A stretch of DNA of 64,000 bases from contig JAMLHC010000001.1 of assembly GCA_023957335.1 (NCBI GenBank), positions 202,017-266,016 of the forward strand, read 5' to 3'. Every line of letters starts with the position of its first letter. Position 1 is the stretch's first letter. A program made the translations under genes and the position numbers. Below are positions 1 to 9,254 of this stretch, one piece after another. Under the pieces are notes generated by a model. That model did not search any database. It worked only from the letters and a program-made list of their open reading frames with translations, and was not told where the DNA came from. The stretch comes from Bacteroidota bacterium (lineage in GTDB: Bacteria; Bacteroidota; Bacteroidia; NS11-12g; UBA955).

Positions 1-293
1 TGTTTGTGTTTTTCGTTCATATTGATTCTGCTACCCAAAATAGCTCCTTTGCCAACTATTCTAAGTATCAGAGGGCGTCCACCTCTGCCAATAGATTCAA
101 TTTTGATAAATCCATTCTTGATAAAATACACTCCCTTGATTTCATCACCCTTGACAAACAAGGTTTCACCGTCTCGTAAAACACCGCATATTTTGAATGT
201 ACTGAGAGCTTGCAAAGTTTCATAATTGCAGTCTCTGAGGATTGAGCAATCCCTAGTCTTACAATGAATACAATCATATCGCGAAAAATCCAT
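1..293 (-). CDS. Crp/Fnr-family transcriptional regulator, N-terminal part (continues beyond left edge)
   Basis: An open frame begins at an ATG (complement of 291-293) and is still open at base 1, giving about 97 residues. It reads as an effector-binding beta-roll: GDETLFVKGDEIKGVYFIKNG-like text ('GETLFVKGDEIKGVYFIKNG') followed by glycine-rich strands. Four cysteines lie near the N-terminus (Cys8, 11, 16, 22), the arrangement seen in FNR-type iron-sulfur sensors, so an oxygen- or NO-responsive regulator is plausible. The helix-turn-helix would be in the missing C-terminal half. A TAnnTTTG motif lies about 45 bp upstream. The family call is from sequence pattern only; the FeS role is inference. 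Confidence 0.75.
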   Translation of the reverse strand, partial: MDFSRYDCIHCKTRDCSILRDCNYETLQALSTFKICGVLRDGETLFVKGDEIKGVYFIKNGFIKIESIGRGGRPLILRIVGKGAILGSRINMNEKHK

Positions 294-336
294 ATTTATT
301 ATCTTGACATTAAACTTACCTAAGCCTCATTAGTGG

Positions 337-344
337 CAAATATA
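337..344 (-). promoter_or_regulatory. Promoter -7 element of the Crp/Fnr-type gene
   Basis: On the minus strand this reads TATATTTG, matching the Bacteroidota TAnnTTTG consensus, 43 bp before the start codon. No clear TTTG at -33 is visible. Confidence 0.45.
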
Positions 345-402
345 AATTTAATTCTCCTATCGGAAAAGATGATTATCAAATGATTTTTAAGAAGGCATTC
401 TC

Positions 403-3400
403 TTATGACAGTATGTTTTCATCCTCTTTTAGTCCCAGCATTTTGGGGGGTAGAAAAACAGGTTGACTACCTATTTCAATTTTATTTTTACCGGAATAAG
501 GGCGAGGTATAAAATAAAATGACCCATTGAAACTATCTTGCTTGTGAGTTGTATCTTTCGGGGTGTTTTGAAGCGTATCAACCCGAGTCCATTTTTTCAG
601 GCTATTAAACTCTTTCCGATAATAGACTCCAAAACCAAAGGTATTGACCGGTGCTGCTGCAATATTTGCATCATTATAAATCGACTGATTTTTTGAGAAA
701 ACTTTGATTTTTGTTCTTCCATCCTTTCTAACCAAATACTCCATATTAATGCTATGATTTGCATAGCCAAATTGGGTTGTGCCGTAGGTTCCGTCAATGA
801 TGAAACGGTTATTGGCAAACTTTCTTCCTAATTTAAAAATCATATCCGCTCTTTGGTCGGGAGTAACATTTGCCAAACTAAAATCTACCAACCACTTGTC
901 GTCAATTTGCGATAGCCATGCATCTATTTGACTAGACACTAAATCAGCAATTCCATTATTAACCATAGAACGCGGGTTCAATGCTAAATCACCCATTTGA
1001 GTAGTTACAAAAGTGGGGGGCATAAAATTTCCGAAAACAAGCAAACTAAACACCTGACGACTGACTTCATCATAGTCGCTTTGAACTCGTTGCAAAACAT
1101 TGGACAATTCGGTCATTCCTTGATCTGCAAGGTCTGGTATTTTCAATCCAAAGGTGATATCCGGGCTGAATAAATTCCCTTTTATCATAATTTCACTTCT
1201 TGCTTGCACCATGGTTAGTGATTGAGAAGCAGTAGTGCTCCCCGAACCCCTACCCAATAGTGGGTTAGGCGAAGCCTTTTGAATATTATAGGTCAACAAA
1301 TCAATGGTCGCTTGAAGCGGGTCGCCATCCCATTTGATGGTTCCGCCTTTTTCAATAAAGAATTTTTTATTGACCATATTATTGAAAGCAACAAAATTAT
1401 AATCCCCTCTTTCCACTGTAATTCCGCCTCGCATGGTAAACACATCATCTTCGCCTAAAGCCATTGTGATATGCCCTCTTCCGGCTCCCTTTATAGTTTC
1501 ACCTGTCTGTTCATCCAAAACGAGTTGCATTTCCATCTCCGGTGTAATATCCATTTCAATAAGCATGGTGTTAAGAAAGCCAACATCCAATTGTTGTTTA
1601 GCCACAGTATCACTTTTATCCGACTTGAAACTGATATACGAAACCGGACCTGATGCTTCTGTGTCTCCCAATGGCATTACTATCAAAGAACCCGGCTTGG
1701 ATTTGGCTTTCATGGAAATATTAAACTTATCAAAAGTCCCATAAATCTTGGCACTGCCGTCTGCATAAGCATTTCCGTAATACAAGTCATTGTCTTTGCT
1801 TGTAGTTCCAAGCACGTGAAAGTCTTTGAGATTGTCAATACTCACATTGTAGTTCCATTTTGCAAAATTAGTGTGGTTGAGAATACCTGTAATATTGCCA
1901 ACCTTGCCTTTATCATCTTTGATTTGAGAGCCTTTGTCAAGGGTAATTTTATTTTTCTCGACCAATACTTTTGAGTTTATTGTAAAGGGCACTTTCAAAT
2001 AATCAATCATGAATGAAACATCAGATGCATAAAGACTGCCGTTGAGTAAAGGCTTGGCAGGTTCTCCGGAAATGTTAACAGTACCGCCCACCTTCCCTTT
2101 TAATTTGGAAATTCCTTTTAGAAATTGACCAAATATAGCAACATCTGATTGTGGCATGCTCAGATTTAAATCAAGTGCATCGTACTTGTTGACGTTACCA
2201 ATAGTTCCAACTAAAGTTACACCATTGAAGATTCCACTTTGAATATCACAATTCAACTCATTTTGAAAGGAGTTTATTCGTTTTGTCTTCACTCCTATTG
2301 TCCCGACAGTATCTGTATTCACAGCAAAATTATCAATCTTCAAATCAGAAATAATCTCAAGCATTCCATTTTGTCTGGGTCTGAAATCAATGCTCCCGTT
2401 GCCCAATCCGAAAAATTCCGGGTATGTCTCCGGAGTAAATAAGTTAATATTTTCTAACTGAAAACGATTGAGGTTCAATGCAATTTTTTTATGCTCGTTT
2501 GAGCCTATATACTCCGCACTGACACTCTGTTCGCCATTGAATAGCTCAATCGGATTCAGCATGAAATATTTTCCAATAACCATGCTTGTGGTATCACGTA
2601 ACTTCCATGTCCTACCCTTGATGTCCAATACTATATCCTCTACAAACAAGGAGGCAGTATCTAGGGATGCGAATGACAAGTTTCCTTTTGCAAAGGACTT
2701 CAATTTGTTGCTGAAATCTTCGGCTGAAACTTGATATGAAATCAAATTCTCAACTACCACAGCGTCCAAAAACATACTGTCCGCTTTGTATGCAACATCA
2801 TCATAATACATACTTGCAGAGGCAGTAACTTTCATATCTTTCTCCTCACCTTTTCTGGCTCTAAAATTGATATTATCAAAATGGAGATCGCTGATAACAA
2901 ACTTGCTAAGGTTGATTCGCATTCCGAATATTTTCTTCTGTGAATTAAAAGCGCCTTGAATTTTGCCTTTTCCAACTTCTATACCCCAATCAAACATAGA
3001 TGTCAGCTTGTCTATTTCTTTGAGATGAATTAAAAAATCAATTCTTGATGAAGGTGTCTTTTTATTGGAAGGGTGGACAATACCGGGCAATAAATTAGAA
3101 GCAAAATTTTGAAAAGCATCAGGTAGAATTTTTAGATCAAACACCCCTTTTAACTCAATATCGGCAAGGTCACTCACCAATGAAATATTTCTTTTCTCGT
3201 CTATAAACTCAGCAATAACATTGAAATCAGTCATATTAAACCGTTTATCACCACGATATACTTCTATGTTTTTTGTGTGCAATACTCCTGTTATTTTATC
3301 TATATCAAAGCCTTTCGTACTGAGCAACATGTGCCCTGTAAATCCCGACTCAACAGTATCCAAGCCCAGTGCTTTCAGATTCATCTCATACACATCAACC

Positions 3401-4977
3401 GTAAAATCAGACATTTCCTCTTGGGCTTTCATGTCAACAACACCATCAAAATCCAATTTTAGATTTGGGTCTTTGATGAATGCTTTTCCTTTAAAAAGTG
3501 ATTCGGTAAATTTACCTTCAATATTGATTGCTTTATAGGAATATCCAAACAATTGAATACGTGGAATATCGCCATGTATGTCAAAAGAAAAATGTTTTGG
3601 GGTCAAGCCTACTCCGTTGTGCAAATGTGCTAACAACTCAACAGTTCCGATATTAGGGTTGTTAGTAAACTTACCCAAGTTGAAGCCTTTGGACTCAATC
3701 TGCCCCGAATAAAGGGCATCCTCTATTCCATTTCTAAAATCTAGATTAATATCTGTTCTGACAGAGCCCAAAGCCGTTCCAACATTCCCAAAAGCAACAA
3801 AGTTGTTATAGAAACCATTCATCCGCCCTTTGTAATCAATGTATCCCAACCTATCCAAATCAGGAGGCATTTCTATATCCAGAATCTTAAACAACTCGTG
3901 TGGCACCGAGTGGAGCTTATCTATTGTGAAATTTAGATAAGTATTTTGGATATCGGGTAACCCGGTCAAATCAAACTTACCTTCCAACACGGTGTTATCC
4001 AGACTTTTGATTGACACATTGCGACAACGCATCCTCTCTATCGTACCGGTTACATCTCCTTCAATTTTAACCAATGATTTTTCAAACATCTTCAGACCTG
4101 AGCCAAATGGTAAAAGATCTTTTATGGCAAGAAAACTATTGGTAATATCTCCTTTCATGTGCACTTTCTTGATAAAGTCAGAGAGTTCATCATAACCATC
4201 ATAGCTAAAATAAAGTGTATTGCCTAAGCTGGAATTAGGAGTTTGCAACAGTAAGTTGTCAAATTCGAGTCCTTTATCATAAATTCGTGTCAAAGCAGCA
4301 AAGTGTTTTACCACCAAACCGGAACGTTCAACAGTGCTTACATTCTTGGCAATAAAATTCAAAGAATCTCCCACTACCCTAAACTTCTCAATTTCTCCAT
4401 TAATTTGTTTAAACTGAATGTCATGCGGGTTGAATTCATTGGCGGCTACCGGTAATGACAAATCTTCATTAAATTGGCGAAAACGTGTATTTTCAAACTT
4501 AATTTTATCAAAGGAAATCGTCCATATTGGACGCCCGCTGGGGATAGTATCATATCGGTGCGGACTTATATAATCAAAAAAGAATTTATGATTTTGAAAG
4601 GCTTCTCCTTTGTGAACACCAAAATTCACATAGCCATCTTTGATTGAAATATTTCCAAAACCTATATAATGCCTGTAACTGTTGAAACTGCGCAAATTAA
4701 CCTTCAACTCTTGTATATAAAACAAAGTATCACCTTTCTGATCGGGCACAAAAGCATCTTTGAGATAAACCGTGTTGGGTAGTGAGAATTTGAAATCCGA
4801 GAAGCTAAGTTCAACGCCTAAATCTTTGGAAACACCACTCAAGAATTTTCGTAGAACAAGATTCTGAAAAGCTTTGGTATTAAGCAGAATAAACAAAATT
4901 ACCAACAAGCTTAGGAAGCAGAGGGAAGTCCACTTCAGTATTTTCTTTATTTTCGCACCTGCTTTCAAATTTTGCAA
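403..4977 (-). CDS. TamB-like translocation/assembly module protein (DUF490 family)
   Basis: About 1520 residues. There is one N-terminal membrane anchor (residues roughly 14-34), then a very long stretch of beta-strand-rich AsmA/TamB-like repeats, and a C-terminal block resembling the TamB domain (residues about 1200-1480, with 'TYGTTQFGYANHSINMEYLV'). TamB proteins span the periplasm from the inner membrane and take part in outer-membrane protein or lipid transport. The gene is divergent from tsaD with only 20 bp between. The first possible start (TTG at 4977) lies inside a TACTTTTG promoter motif at 4975-4982, so translation may begin slightly downstream, for example at the TTG at 4968. 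Length and architecture are typical of Bacteroidota TamB. Confidence 0.85.
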   Translation of the reverse strand: MQNLKAGAKIKKILKWTSLCFLSLLVILFILLNTKAFQNLVLRKFLSGVSKDLGVELSFSDFKFSLPNTVYLKDAFVPDQKGDTLFYIQELKVNLRSFNSYRHYIGFGNISIKDGYVNFGVHKGEAFQNHKFFFDYISPHRYDTIPSGRPIWTISFDKIKFENTRFRQFNEDLSLPVAANEFNPHDIQFKQINGEIEKFRVVGDSLNFIAKNVSTVERSGLVVKHFAALTRIYDKGLEFDNLLLQTPNSSLGNTLYFSYDGYDELSDFIKKVHMKGDITNSFLAIKDLLPFGSGLKMFEKSLVKIEGDVTGTIERMRCRNVSIKSLDNTVLEGKFDLTGLPDIQNTYLNFTIDKLHSVPHELFKILDIEMPPDLDRLGYIDYKGRMNGFYNNFVAFGNVGTALGSVRTDINLDFRNGIEDALYSGQIESKGFNLGKFTNNPNIGTVELLAHLHNGVGLTPKHFSFDIHGDIPRIQLFGYSYKAINIEGKFTESLFKGKAFIKDPNLKLDFDGVVDMKAQEEMSDFTVDVYEMNLKALGLDTVESGFTGHMLLSTKGFDIDKITGVLHTKNIEVYRGDKRFNMTDFNVIAEFIDEKRNISLVSDLADIELKGVFDLKILPDAFQNFASNLLPGIVHPSNKKTPSSRIDFLIHLKEIDKLTSMFDWGIEVGKGKIQGAFNSQKKIFGMRINLSKFVISDLHFDNINFRARKGEEKDMKVTASASMYYDDVAYKADSMFLDAVVVENLISYQVSAEDFSNKLKSFAKGNLSFASLDTASLFVEDIVLDIKGRTWKLRDTTSMVIGKYFMLNPIELFNGEQSVSAEYIGSNEHKKIALNLNRFQLENINLFTPETYPEFFGLGNGSIDFRPRQNGMLEIISDLKIDNFAVNTDTVGTIGVKTKRINSFQNELNCDIQSGIFNGVTLVGTIGNVNKYDALDLNLSMPQSDVAIFGQFLKGISKLKGKVGGTVNISGEPAKPLLNGSLYASDVSFMIDYLKVPFTINSKVLVEKNKITLDKGSQIKDDKGKVGNITGILNHTNFAKWNYNVSIDNLKDFHVLGTTSKDNDLYYGNAYADGSAKIYGTFDKFNISMKAKSKPGSLIVMPLGDTEASGPVSYISFKSDKSDTVAKQQLDVGFLNTMLIEMDITPEMEMQLVLDEQTGETIKGAGRGHITMALGEDDVFTMRGGITVERGDYNFVAFNNMVNKKFFIEKGGTIKWDGDPLQATIDLLTYNIQKASPNPLLGRGSGSTTASQSLTMVQARSEIMIKGNLFSPDITFGLKIPDLADQGMTELSNVLQRVQSDYDEVSRQVFSLLVFGNFMPPTFVTTQMGDLALNPRSMVNNGIADLVSSQIDAWLSQIDDKWLVDFSLANVTPDQRADMIFKLGRKFANNRFIIDGTYGTTQFGYANHSINMEYLVRKDGRTKIKVFSKNQSIYNDANIAAAPVNTFGFGVYYRKEFNSLKKWTRVDTLQNTPKDTTHKQDSFNGSFYFIPRPYSGKNKIEIGSQPVFLPPKMLGLKEDENILS

Positions 4978-4997
4978 AAGTAATTAAAAAACCTGCC

Positions 4998-5996
4998 GTG
5001 TCGCCCACCCTATTAGCATTAGAAACCTCTTGTGACGAAACATCAGCATCGGTTATTTCGGGAGGCAAAATACTTGCCAATATTATTGCAACGCAGGAAA
5101 TTCATGCACAATATGCAGGTGTTGTTCCTGAATTGGCTTCACGTAACCATGATTTATATATTACTTCGGTCGTACAAGAAGCATTAAATCAATCAACAAA
5201 AAGCCTTCACAACCTTGATGCTATTGCGGTTACACAAGGTCCCGGATTATTGGGCGCATTATTAGTAGGCAATACTTTCGCAAAAGGTTTAGCATGGAGT
5301 TTATCCATCCCATTAATTGGTATCAACCATCTGCAAGCACATATTTCGGCTCTGTTTATTGACAATCCCAATCCGAGCTTTCCGATTATTACACTGCTGG
5401 TTTCGGGCGGACACACCCAACTCATCAAAGTAAGCAGCCATACTGACTTTGAATTGTTAGGACAAACCATCGATGATGCAGCCGGAGAAGCTTATGACAA
5501 GACAGCTAAGCTATTGGGACTGCCCTATCCCGGTGGGCAACATATTGACCGATTAGCTAAAATGGGCAACCCCTTGGCTTTCATTTTTCCAGAACCAAAA
5601 GTGCCGGGATTTGACTTTTCTTTTAGCGGGCTCAAAACCTCTATCCTTTATTTTGTTAACAATCAAAAACAACAAAATCCGGAATTTGTCAATCAGAATC
5701 TCCATGATTTGTGTGCATCCATACAGCACACCATAAACAGTTATTTGAGTAAAAAACTCATCAAAGCAATTCAACACACGCAACCCAAAGGGATTGCCAT
5801 AGCCGGTGGTGTATCTGCAAACTCAGATTTAAGAACCAAAATCTCTCAATTGGGAAATCAAATGGGTTTGGAAGTATTAATTCCCAAATCTGAATATTGT
5901 ACTGACAACGCTGCCATGATAGCTATGGCTGCTCACTTTGCTTATACTGAAAAGCGATTCATTGGGTTAGATAGCATCCCTTTTACGCGGGGATAG
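4998..5996 (+). CDS. tsaD: tRNA N6-adenosine threonylcarbamoyltransferase TsaD
   Basis: 332 residues with the Kae1/TsaD signature: 'LALETSCDETSASVI' at the N-terminus, the metal-binding HxxxH in 'GINHLQAHI' (about residue 110), the glycine-rich 'LVSGGHTQLI', and 'GIAIAGGVSANSDLR' near the end. It transfers the threonylcarbamoyl group from TC-AMP to A37 of ANN-decoding tRNAs together with TsaB/TsaE, which are not in this window. The start is GTG; no ATG is available in frame upstream. It is divergent from tamB. Housekeeping gene, full length. The window also encodes MtaB (52.6 kb), which acts on the t6A that TsaD makes. Confidence 0.97.
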   Translation: MSPTLLALETSCDETSASVISGGKILANIIATQEIHAQYAGVVPELASRNHDLYITSVVQEALNQSTKSLHNLDAIAVTQGPGLLGALLVGNTFAKGLAWSLSIPLIGINHLQAHISALFIDNPNPSFPIITLLVSGGHTQLIKVSSHTDFELLGQTIDDAAGEAYDKTAKLLGLPYPGGQHIDRLAKMGNPLAFIFPEPKVPGFDFSFSGLKTSILYFVNNQKQQNPEFVNQNLHDLCASIQHTINSYLSKKLIKAIQHTQPKGIAIAGGVSANSDLRTKISQLGNQMGLEVLIPKSEYCTDNAAMIAMAAHFAYTEKRFIGLDSIPFTRG

Positions 5997-6084
5997 TCAC
6001 AATTCCTCACAGCACTTGATTTTTATCACGAATTATGTATTTATCACTCATACATAGCAATAACTTTATATTTGCCGCACATTC

Positions 6085-6843
6085 ATGTGTATGAAAAAGC
6101 AAAGTCATATATTGATTATTCTTATTTGCATTCAGCCATTTACACTGTTTTCATTTGGTGAATTATCTTTTAACTCGGGGCGCAATCAGGCGTCAGCAGG
6201 GCAATTTGCTAAAATAACTATTCAAGGAGGTCAATGTTTTTCGAATTGGGAATTTGCCGCTGGAATGGGATTCATTTTTTCAAAAGCACAAACACAGGAC
6301 TTGGATGCACTCAAAGTTCAAGCATCGAGATTTTTCTCACCTTCAAAATACCCATTCAAAGTAACCGCATTCTATCAATGGTCGCCCTACTCCGAAAATT
6401 TTTCAGTCAATAATTTTGGATTTATTTTGAATCGCAAACTCAAAAAATGGGAATTAAATTTGGGTGCAAATTCAATGTTTATCAGCCTTTTCAGCAATCA
6501 TAATAACAGTAATTCAATTGCAAAACGCACTTTGTGGGAGCCTTTTAATTTGATGTACCGTTTTACATTCAGACAACCCATTGCCAAACAAATTGACTTA
6601 TTAGCAACCATCACGGACTATGATAATTTTTTGATTTGGCAAGAAACCAATCCTTTTGTAATGGTGGGAGCAGAATACAAATCAAGCAAACAATCCAAAC
6701 TATTTCTTGATATTGCCTACCAATCGGCAGGGCTGTTGAATATCAGGGTCAATGCATACGGCTATTATGTACGCTTGGGTTATACTTACGGCTTAGACCT
6801 CAATTCTCAAAAAATCAATCATGACAAGAGCAATCACCAATAA
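6085..6843 (+). CDS. Secreted or outer-membrane protein, uncharacterised
   Basis: 252 residues with an N-terminal signal sequence (residues about 4-24) and then aromatic-rich alternating strands ('FKVTAFYQWSPYSENFSVNNFGFILNRKLKKWELNLGANSMF') ending in 'YGYYVRLGYTYGL', consistent with a small beta-barrel or periplasmic beta-protein. I do not recognise a family. The next gene starts 1 bp after the stop, so the two are probably cotranscribed and translationally coupled. A second ATG two codons downstream is an equally likely start. Confidence 0.7.
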   Translation: MCMKKQSHILIILICIQPFTLFSFGELSFNSGRNQASAGQFAKITIQGGQCFSNWEFAAGMGFIFSKAQTQDLDALKVQASRFFSPSKYPFKVTAFYQWSPYSENFSVNNFGFILNRKLKKWELNLGANSMFISLFSNHNNSNSIAKRTLWEPFNLMYRFTFRQPIAKQIDLLATITDYDNFLIWQETNPFVMVGAEYKSSKQSKLFLDIAYQSAGLLNIRVNAYGYYVRLGYTYGLDLNSQKINHDKSNHQ

Positions 6844-6844
6844 A

Positions 6845-7693
6845 ATGAAAAAAAACGGATGGCTGCTGTTCATATCGCTGACCTTGTCTTCCTGTTTCAA
6901 AGAAGCTGATTTTTCAGGATTTATCCGTTCAACCGACAGAAGCGAAAGTTGCTTTAAAGAATCAATGGAATGGAATTCAAATCATCCATTCAAGATTATT
7001 GAAACCGACAACGAAAGCTACAAAGTATTGGTTACCTCAGATGTGCATGTGGGCGGTGCCGATACTTATGAAAATTTTTTAAAATTCATTGACAGGTCTT
7101 CTCAACCTGACATCACAGCTGCTGTCTATGTAGGCGACTTGTCTTCAGGAAGAAAGGAACACCAAGAACTCTTTAAGTCTTTGTTGCCACAAGACTCTGT
7201 TGTCCAAAGCTTTCCCATTGCAGGCAACCATGATTTATACTTTGATGGATGGGATGCCTTTTATAGTGTCTTTGGCAGTTCAACTTATTATTTTACCATA
7301 AAAACACCAAGCAAGCAAGACCTTTATATTTGTTTGAACTCCGGCAATGGAACACACGGCAGCAGTCAGATTGCATGGCTGAAAAACTTGCTTGAAACCC
7401 AACGCAATCATTATGATCGCTGTGTGATTTTCTCTCACTGTAATTTTTTCCGCACACATCACACGCCATCCACCAGTCCTAATATGGACGAAATCTTAGT
7501 GTTAATGGACTTGTTTGAAACACATACTGTCGATATGGTAATTAACGGACACGACCACAAACGGGATGAAAAACAATTAGGTTTATGCAAATACATCATT
7601 TTAGATGCATTGCGAGATGATGCAAACAATGCTAGCTACATGGTGTTGCAAAAAACAAATACTTCATTCAAATATGAATTTGTAAAACCCTAA
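6845..7693 (+). CDS. Calcineurin-like metallophosphoesterase lipoprotein
   Basis: 282 residues from the ATG at 6845; an earlier in-frame ATG at 6821 overlaps the previous gene. A lipobox ('LTLSSC', Cys about residue 14) predicts a membrane-anchored lipoprotein. The five metallophosphatase blocks are visible in order: D-x-H in 'VTSDVHVGG', GD in 'YVGDLSSG', GNHD in 'AGNHDLYF', the lone His in 'IFSHCNFF', and GH-x-H in 'INGHDHKRD'. Two metal ions and phosphoester hydrolysis are expected; the substrate cannot be told from sequence. It forms an operon with the preceding beta-rich protein. Confidence 0.85.
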   Translation: MKKNGWLLFISLTLSSCFKEADFSGFIRSTDRSESCFKESMEWNSNHPFKIIETDNESYKVLVTSDVHVGGADTYENFLKFIDRSSQPDITAAVYVGDLSSGRKEHQELFKSLLPQDSVVQSFPIAGNHDLYFDGWDAFYSVFGSSTYYFTIKTPSKQDLYICLNSGNGTHGSSQIAWLKNLLETQRNHYDRCVIFSHCNFFRTHHTPSTSPNMDEILVLMDLFETHTVDMVINGHDHKRDEKQLGLCKYIILDALRDDANNASYMVLQKTNTSFKYEFVKP

Positions 7694-7732
7694 TCAGAAC
7701 TATAAGAGTATGAGTGCAGGCTACGACAACCT

Positions 7733-7921
7733 TTATCTCTTATATCCCTCTTGCGACTCAATTGCACTATCTGCTCCGAGTCTGTCAAAATTGATTCTTT
7801 GGTTTTGAACCTTAATTTTAGGATGACCCTTTACAAATTTTAGATTCATCCAGACTCCAACGCCAATTAACAAGCCCAGAAAGAGCAGAAATATAATCAG
7901 TTTTGAAGCTTTACTTTTCAT
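7733..7921 (-). CDS. Small single-span membrane protein, uncharacterised
   Basis: 62 residues: a short basic N-terminus (MKSKASK), one hydrophobic helix (residues about 8-27) and a polar C-terminal tail with several basic residues. It lies 29 bp downstream of lysA on the same strand and is probably cotranscribed. No family is recognised. The ATG start and the clean membrane segment make it more likely real than chance. Confidence 0.5.
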   Translation of the reverse strand: MKSKASKLIIFLLFLGLLIGVGVWMNLKFVKGHPKIKVQNQRINFDRLGADSAIESQEGYKR

Positions 7922-7950
7922 TATATTTAAGAAAACAAAATAGTTCCCAT

Positions 7951-9177
7951 TTAAAGATTTTCCATGGTAGCCAGCAAATCCTGCAGGTTTTCTCTACGTC
8001 TTATCAGAGTTGCTTTTCCATCTTTAATCATAACCTCTGCAGGTCTAAAACGCGAATTATAATTAGAGGACATAGAAAAAGCATAGGCTCCGGCATTCAA
8101 AAAACACAAAATATCACCTTCGTGTACTTCACTTAATTTTCTATCCATCGCAAATGTGTCTGTTTCACAGATATAGCCCACCACCGAATAAACACGTTGT
8201 TTCCCTTCGACATTGCTCACATTGACAATATGATGATAAGCATCATACAACTTGGGACGTATCAAATGATTAAAACCTGAGTCAACACCGGCAAAAACAG
8301 TAGAGGTTGTTTGTTTTACAACATTGGTTTTCACCAAAAAATATCCGGACTCACTAACCAAGAACTTACCCGGCTCAAACCAAAGTTCTAATTCTCTTCC
8401 ATAATCTTTACAAAACTCTTTGAATCTATGGGCAATTTTTTCCCCAATCTCTTCTATCTCAGTAATTACTTCATCCGGTTTGTAAGCAATCTTAAAACCA
8501 CTTCCAAAGTCCATATACTTCAAATCAGGAAACTCAGAAGCAGCATCAAATAATAATTCAGCACCATACAAAAACACATCCGCATCCAAAATATCCGACC
8601 CTGTATGCATGTGCAATCCTTCCACTTTGATATTAAAACTCTTTACTATCCTGCTAATATGACGTACTTGATGAATTGAAATTCCAAATTTAGAATCAAT
8701 ATGCCCCACGGAAATATGTGCATTCCCACCCGCCATGATATGCGGGTTCAGACGAACACAAACCGGCACTTTGCTTCCATACTTACTTCCAAATTGTTCC
8801 AAAACCGAGAGATTATCAATGTTAATTCTTACGCCCTCTTTAACAGCCATATCAATCTCCTCCATCGAAACGCAGTTGGGAGTATAAAGTATTCTTTCGG
8901 GCGCAAAACCTGATTTTAACGCAATCCAAACTTCTTGAATAGAAACAGCATCTAATCCAGACCCCATTTTATTAAACTCCTGTAAAACTGCAATATTGGT
9001 CAATGCTTTGCAAGCATAATTCAATCTCACTTTTACTCCCGGGAATGCATTGAACAAGCGTTTATATTGCCTTTCAAACACAGACGCATCATAAACATAC
9101 AGAGGAGTATCAAACTCCTCAATCAATTTTTCGACAGGTATTCCTGCAATATTATATTGTCCGTTAATCAATTCCAT
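7951..9177 (-). CDS. lysA: Diaminopimelate decarboxylase LysA
   Basis: 408 residues from the ATG at 9177. PLP-dependent, fold type III: the PLP lysine is in 'LNYACKALTN' (Lys57), with 'MHTGSDI' and 'GSGFKIAY' phosphate-binding loops and the cysteine-containing 'YICETDTF' block that contributes to the dimer active site. It converts meso-diaminopimelate to lysine, the last step of lysine synthesis. A longer reading from a TTG at 9189 is possible, but that TTG is part of a TACATTTG promoter motif, so the ATG is preferred. Confidence 0.95.
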   Translation of the reverse strand: MELINGQYNIAGIPVEKLIEEFDTPLYVYDASVFERQYKRLFNAFPGVKVRLNYACKALTNIAVLQEFNKMGSGLDAVSIQEVWIALKSGFAPERILYTPNCVSMEEIDMAVKEGVRINIDNLSVLEQFGSKYGSKVPVCVRLNPHIMAGGNAHISVGHIDSKFGISIHQVRHISRIVKSFNIKVEGLHMHTGSDILDADVFLYGAELLFDAASEFPDLKYMDFGSGFKIAYKPDEVITEIEEIGEKIAHRFKEFCKDYGRELELWFEPGKFLVSESGYFLVKTNVVKQTTSTVFAGVDSGFNHLIRPKLYDAYHHIVNVSNVEGKQRVYSVVGYICETDTFAMDRKLSEVHEGDILCFLNAGAYAFSMSSNYNSRFRPAEVMIKDGKATLIRRRENLQDLLATMENL

Positions 9178-9186
9178 AAGGGAGTG

Positions 9187-9194
9187 CAAATGTA
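9187..9194 (-). promoter_or_regulatory. Promoter -7 element of lysA
   Basis: Minus strand reads TACATTTG, a perfect TAnnTTTG, only 9 bp before the lysA ATG. This implies a very short 5' untranslated region. Confidence 0.45.
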
Positions 9195-9254
9195 ATTTTT
9201 AATGAGTGTTTTAGAAAAGAGAAAATGAAGAAATTATTTTACTCCATTTGCTTA

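Noticed and set aside
4..225. Plus-strand frame at the left edge
   Set aside because: It is antisense to the Crp/Fnr-type reading frame, which has clear cyclic-nucleotide-domain text and a promoter.
68..277. Minus-strand 69-residue frame in another phase at the left edge
   Set aside because: It is a shadow of the Crp/Fnr-type gene in a different frame.
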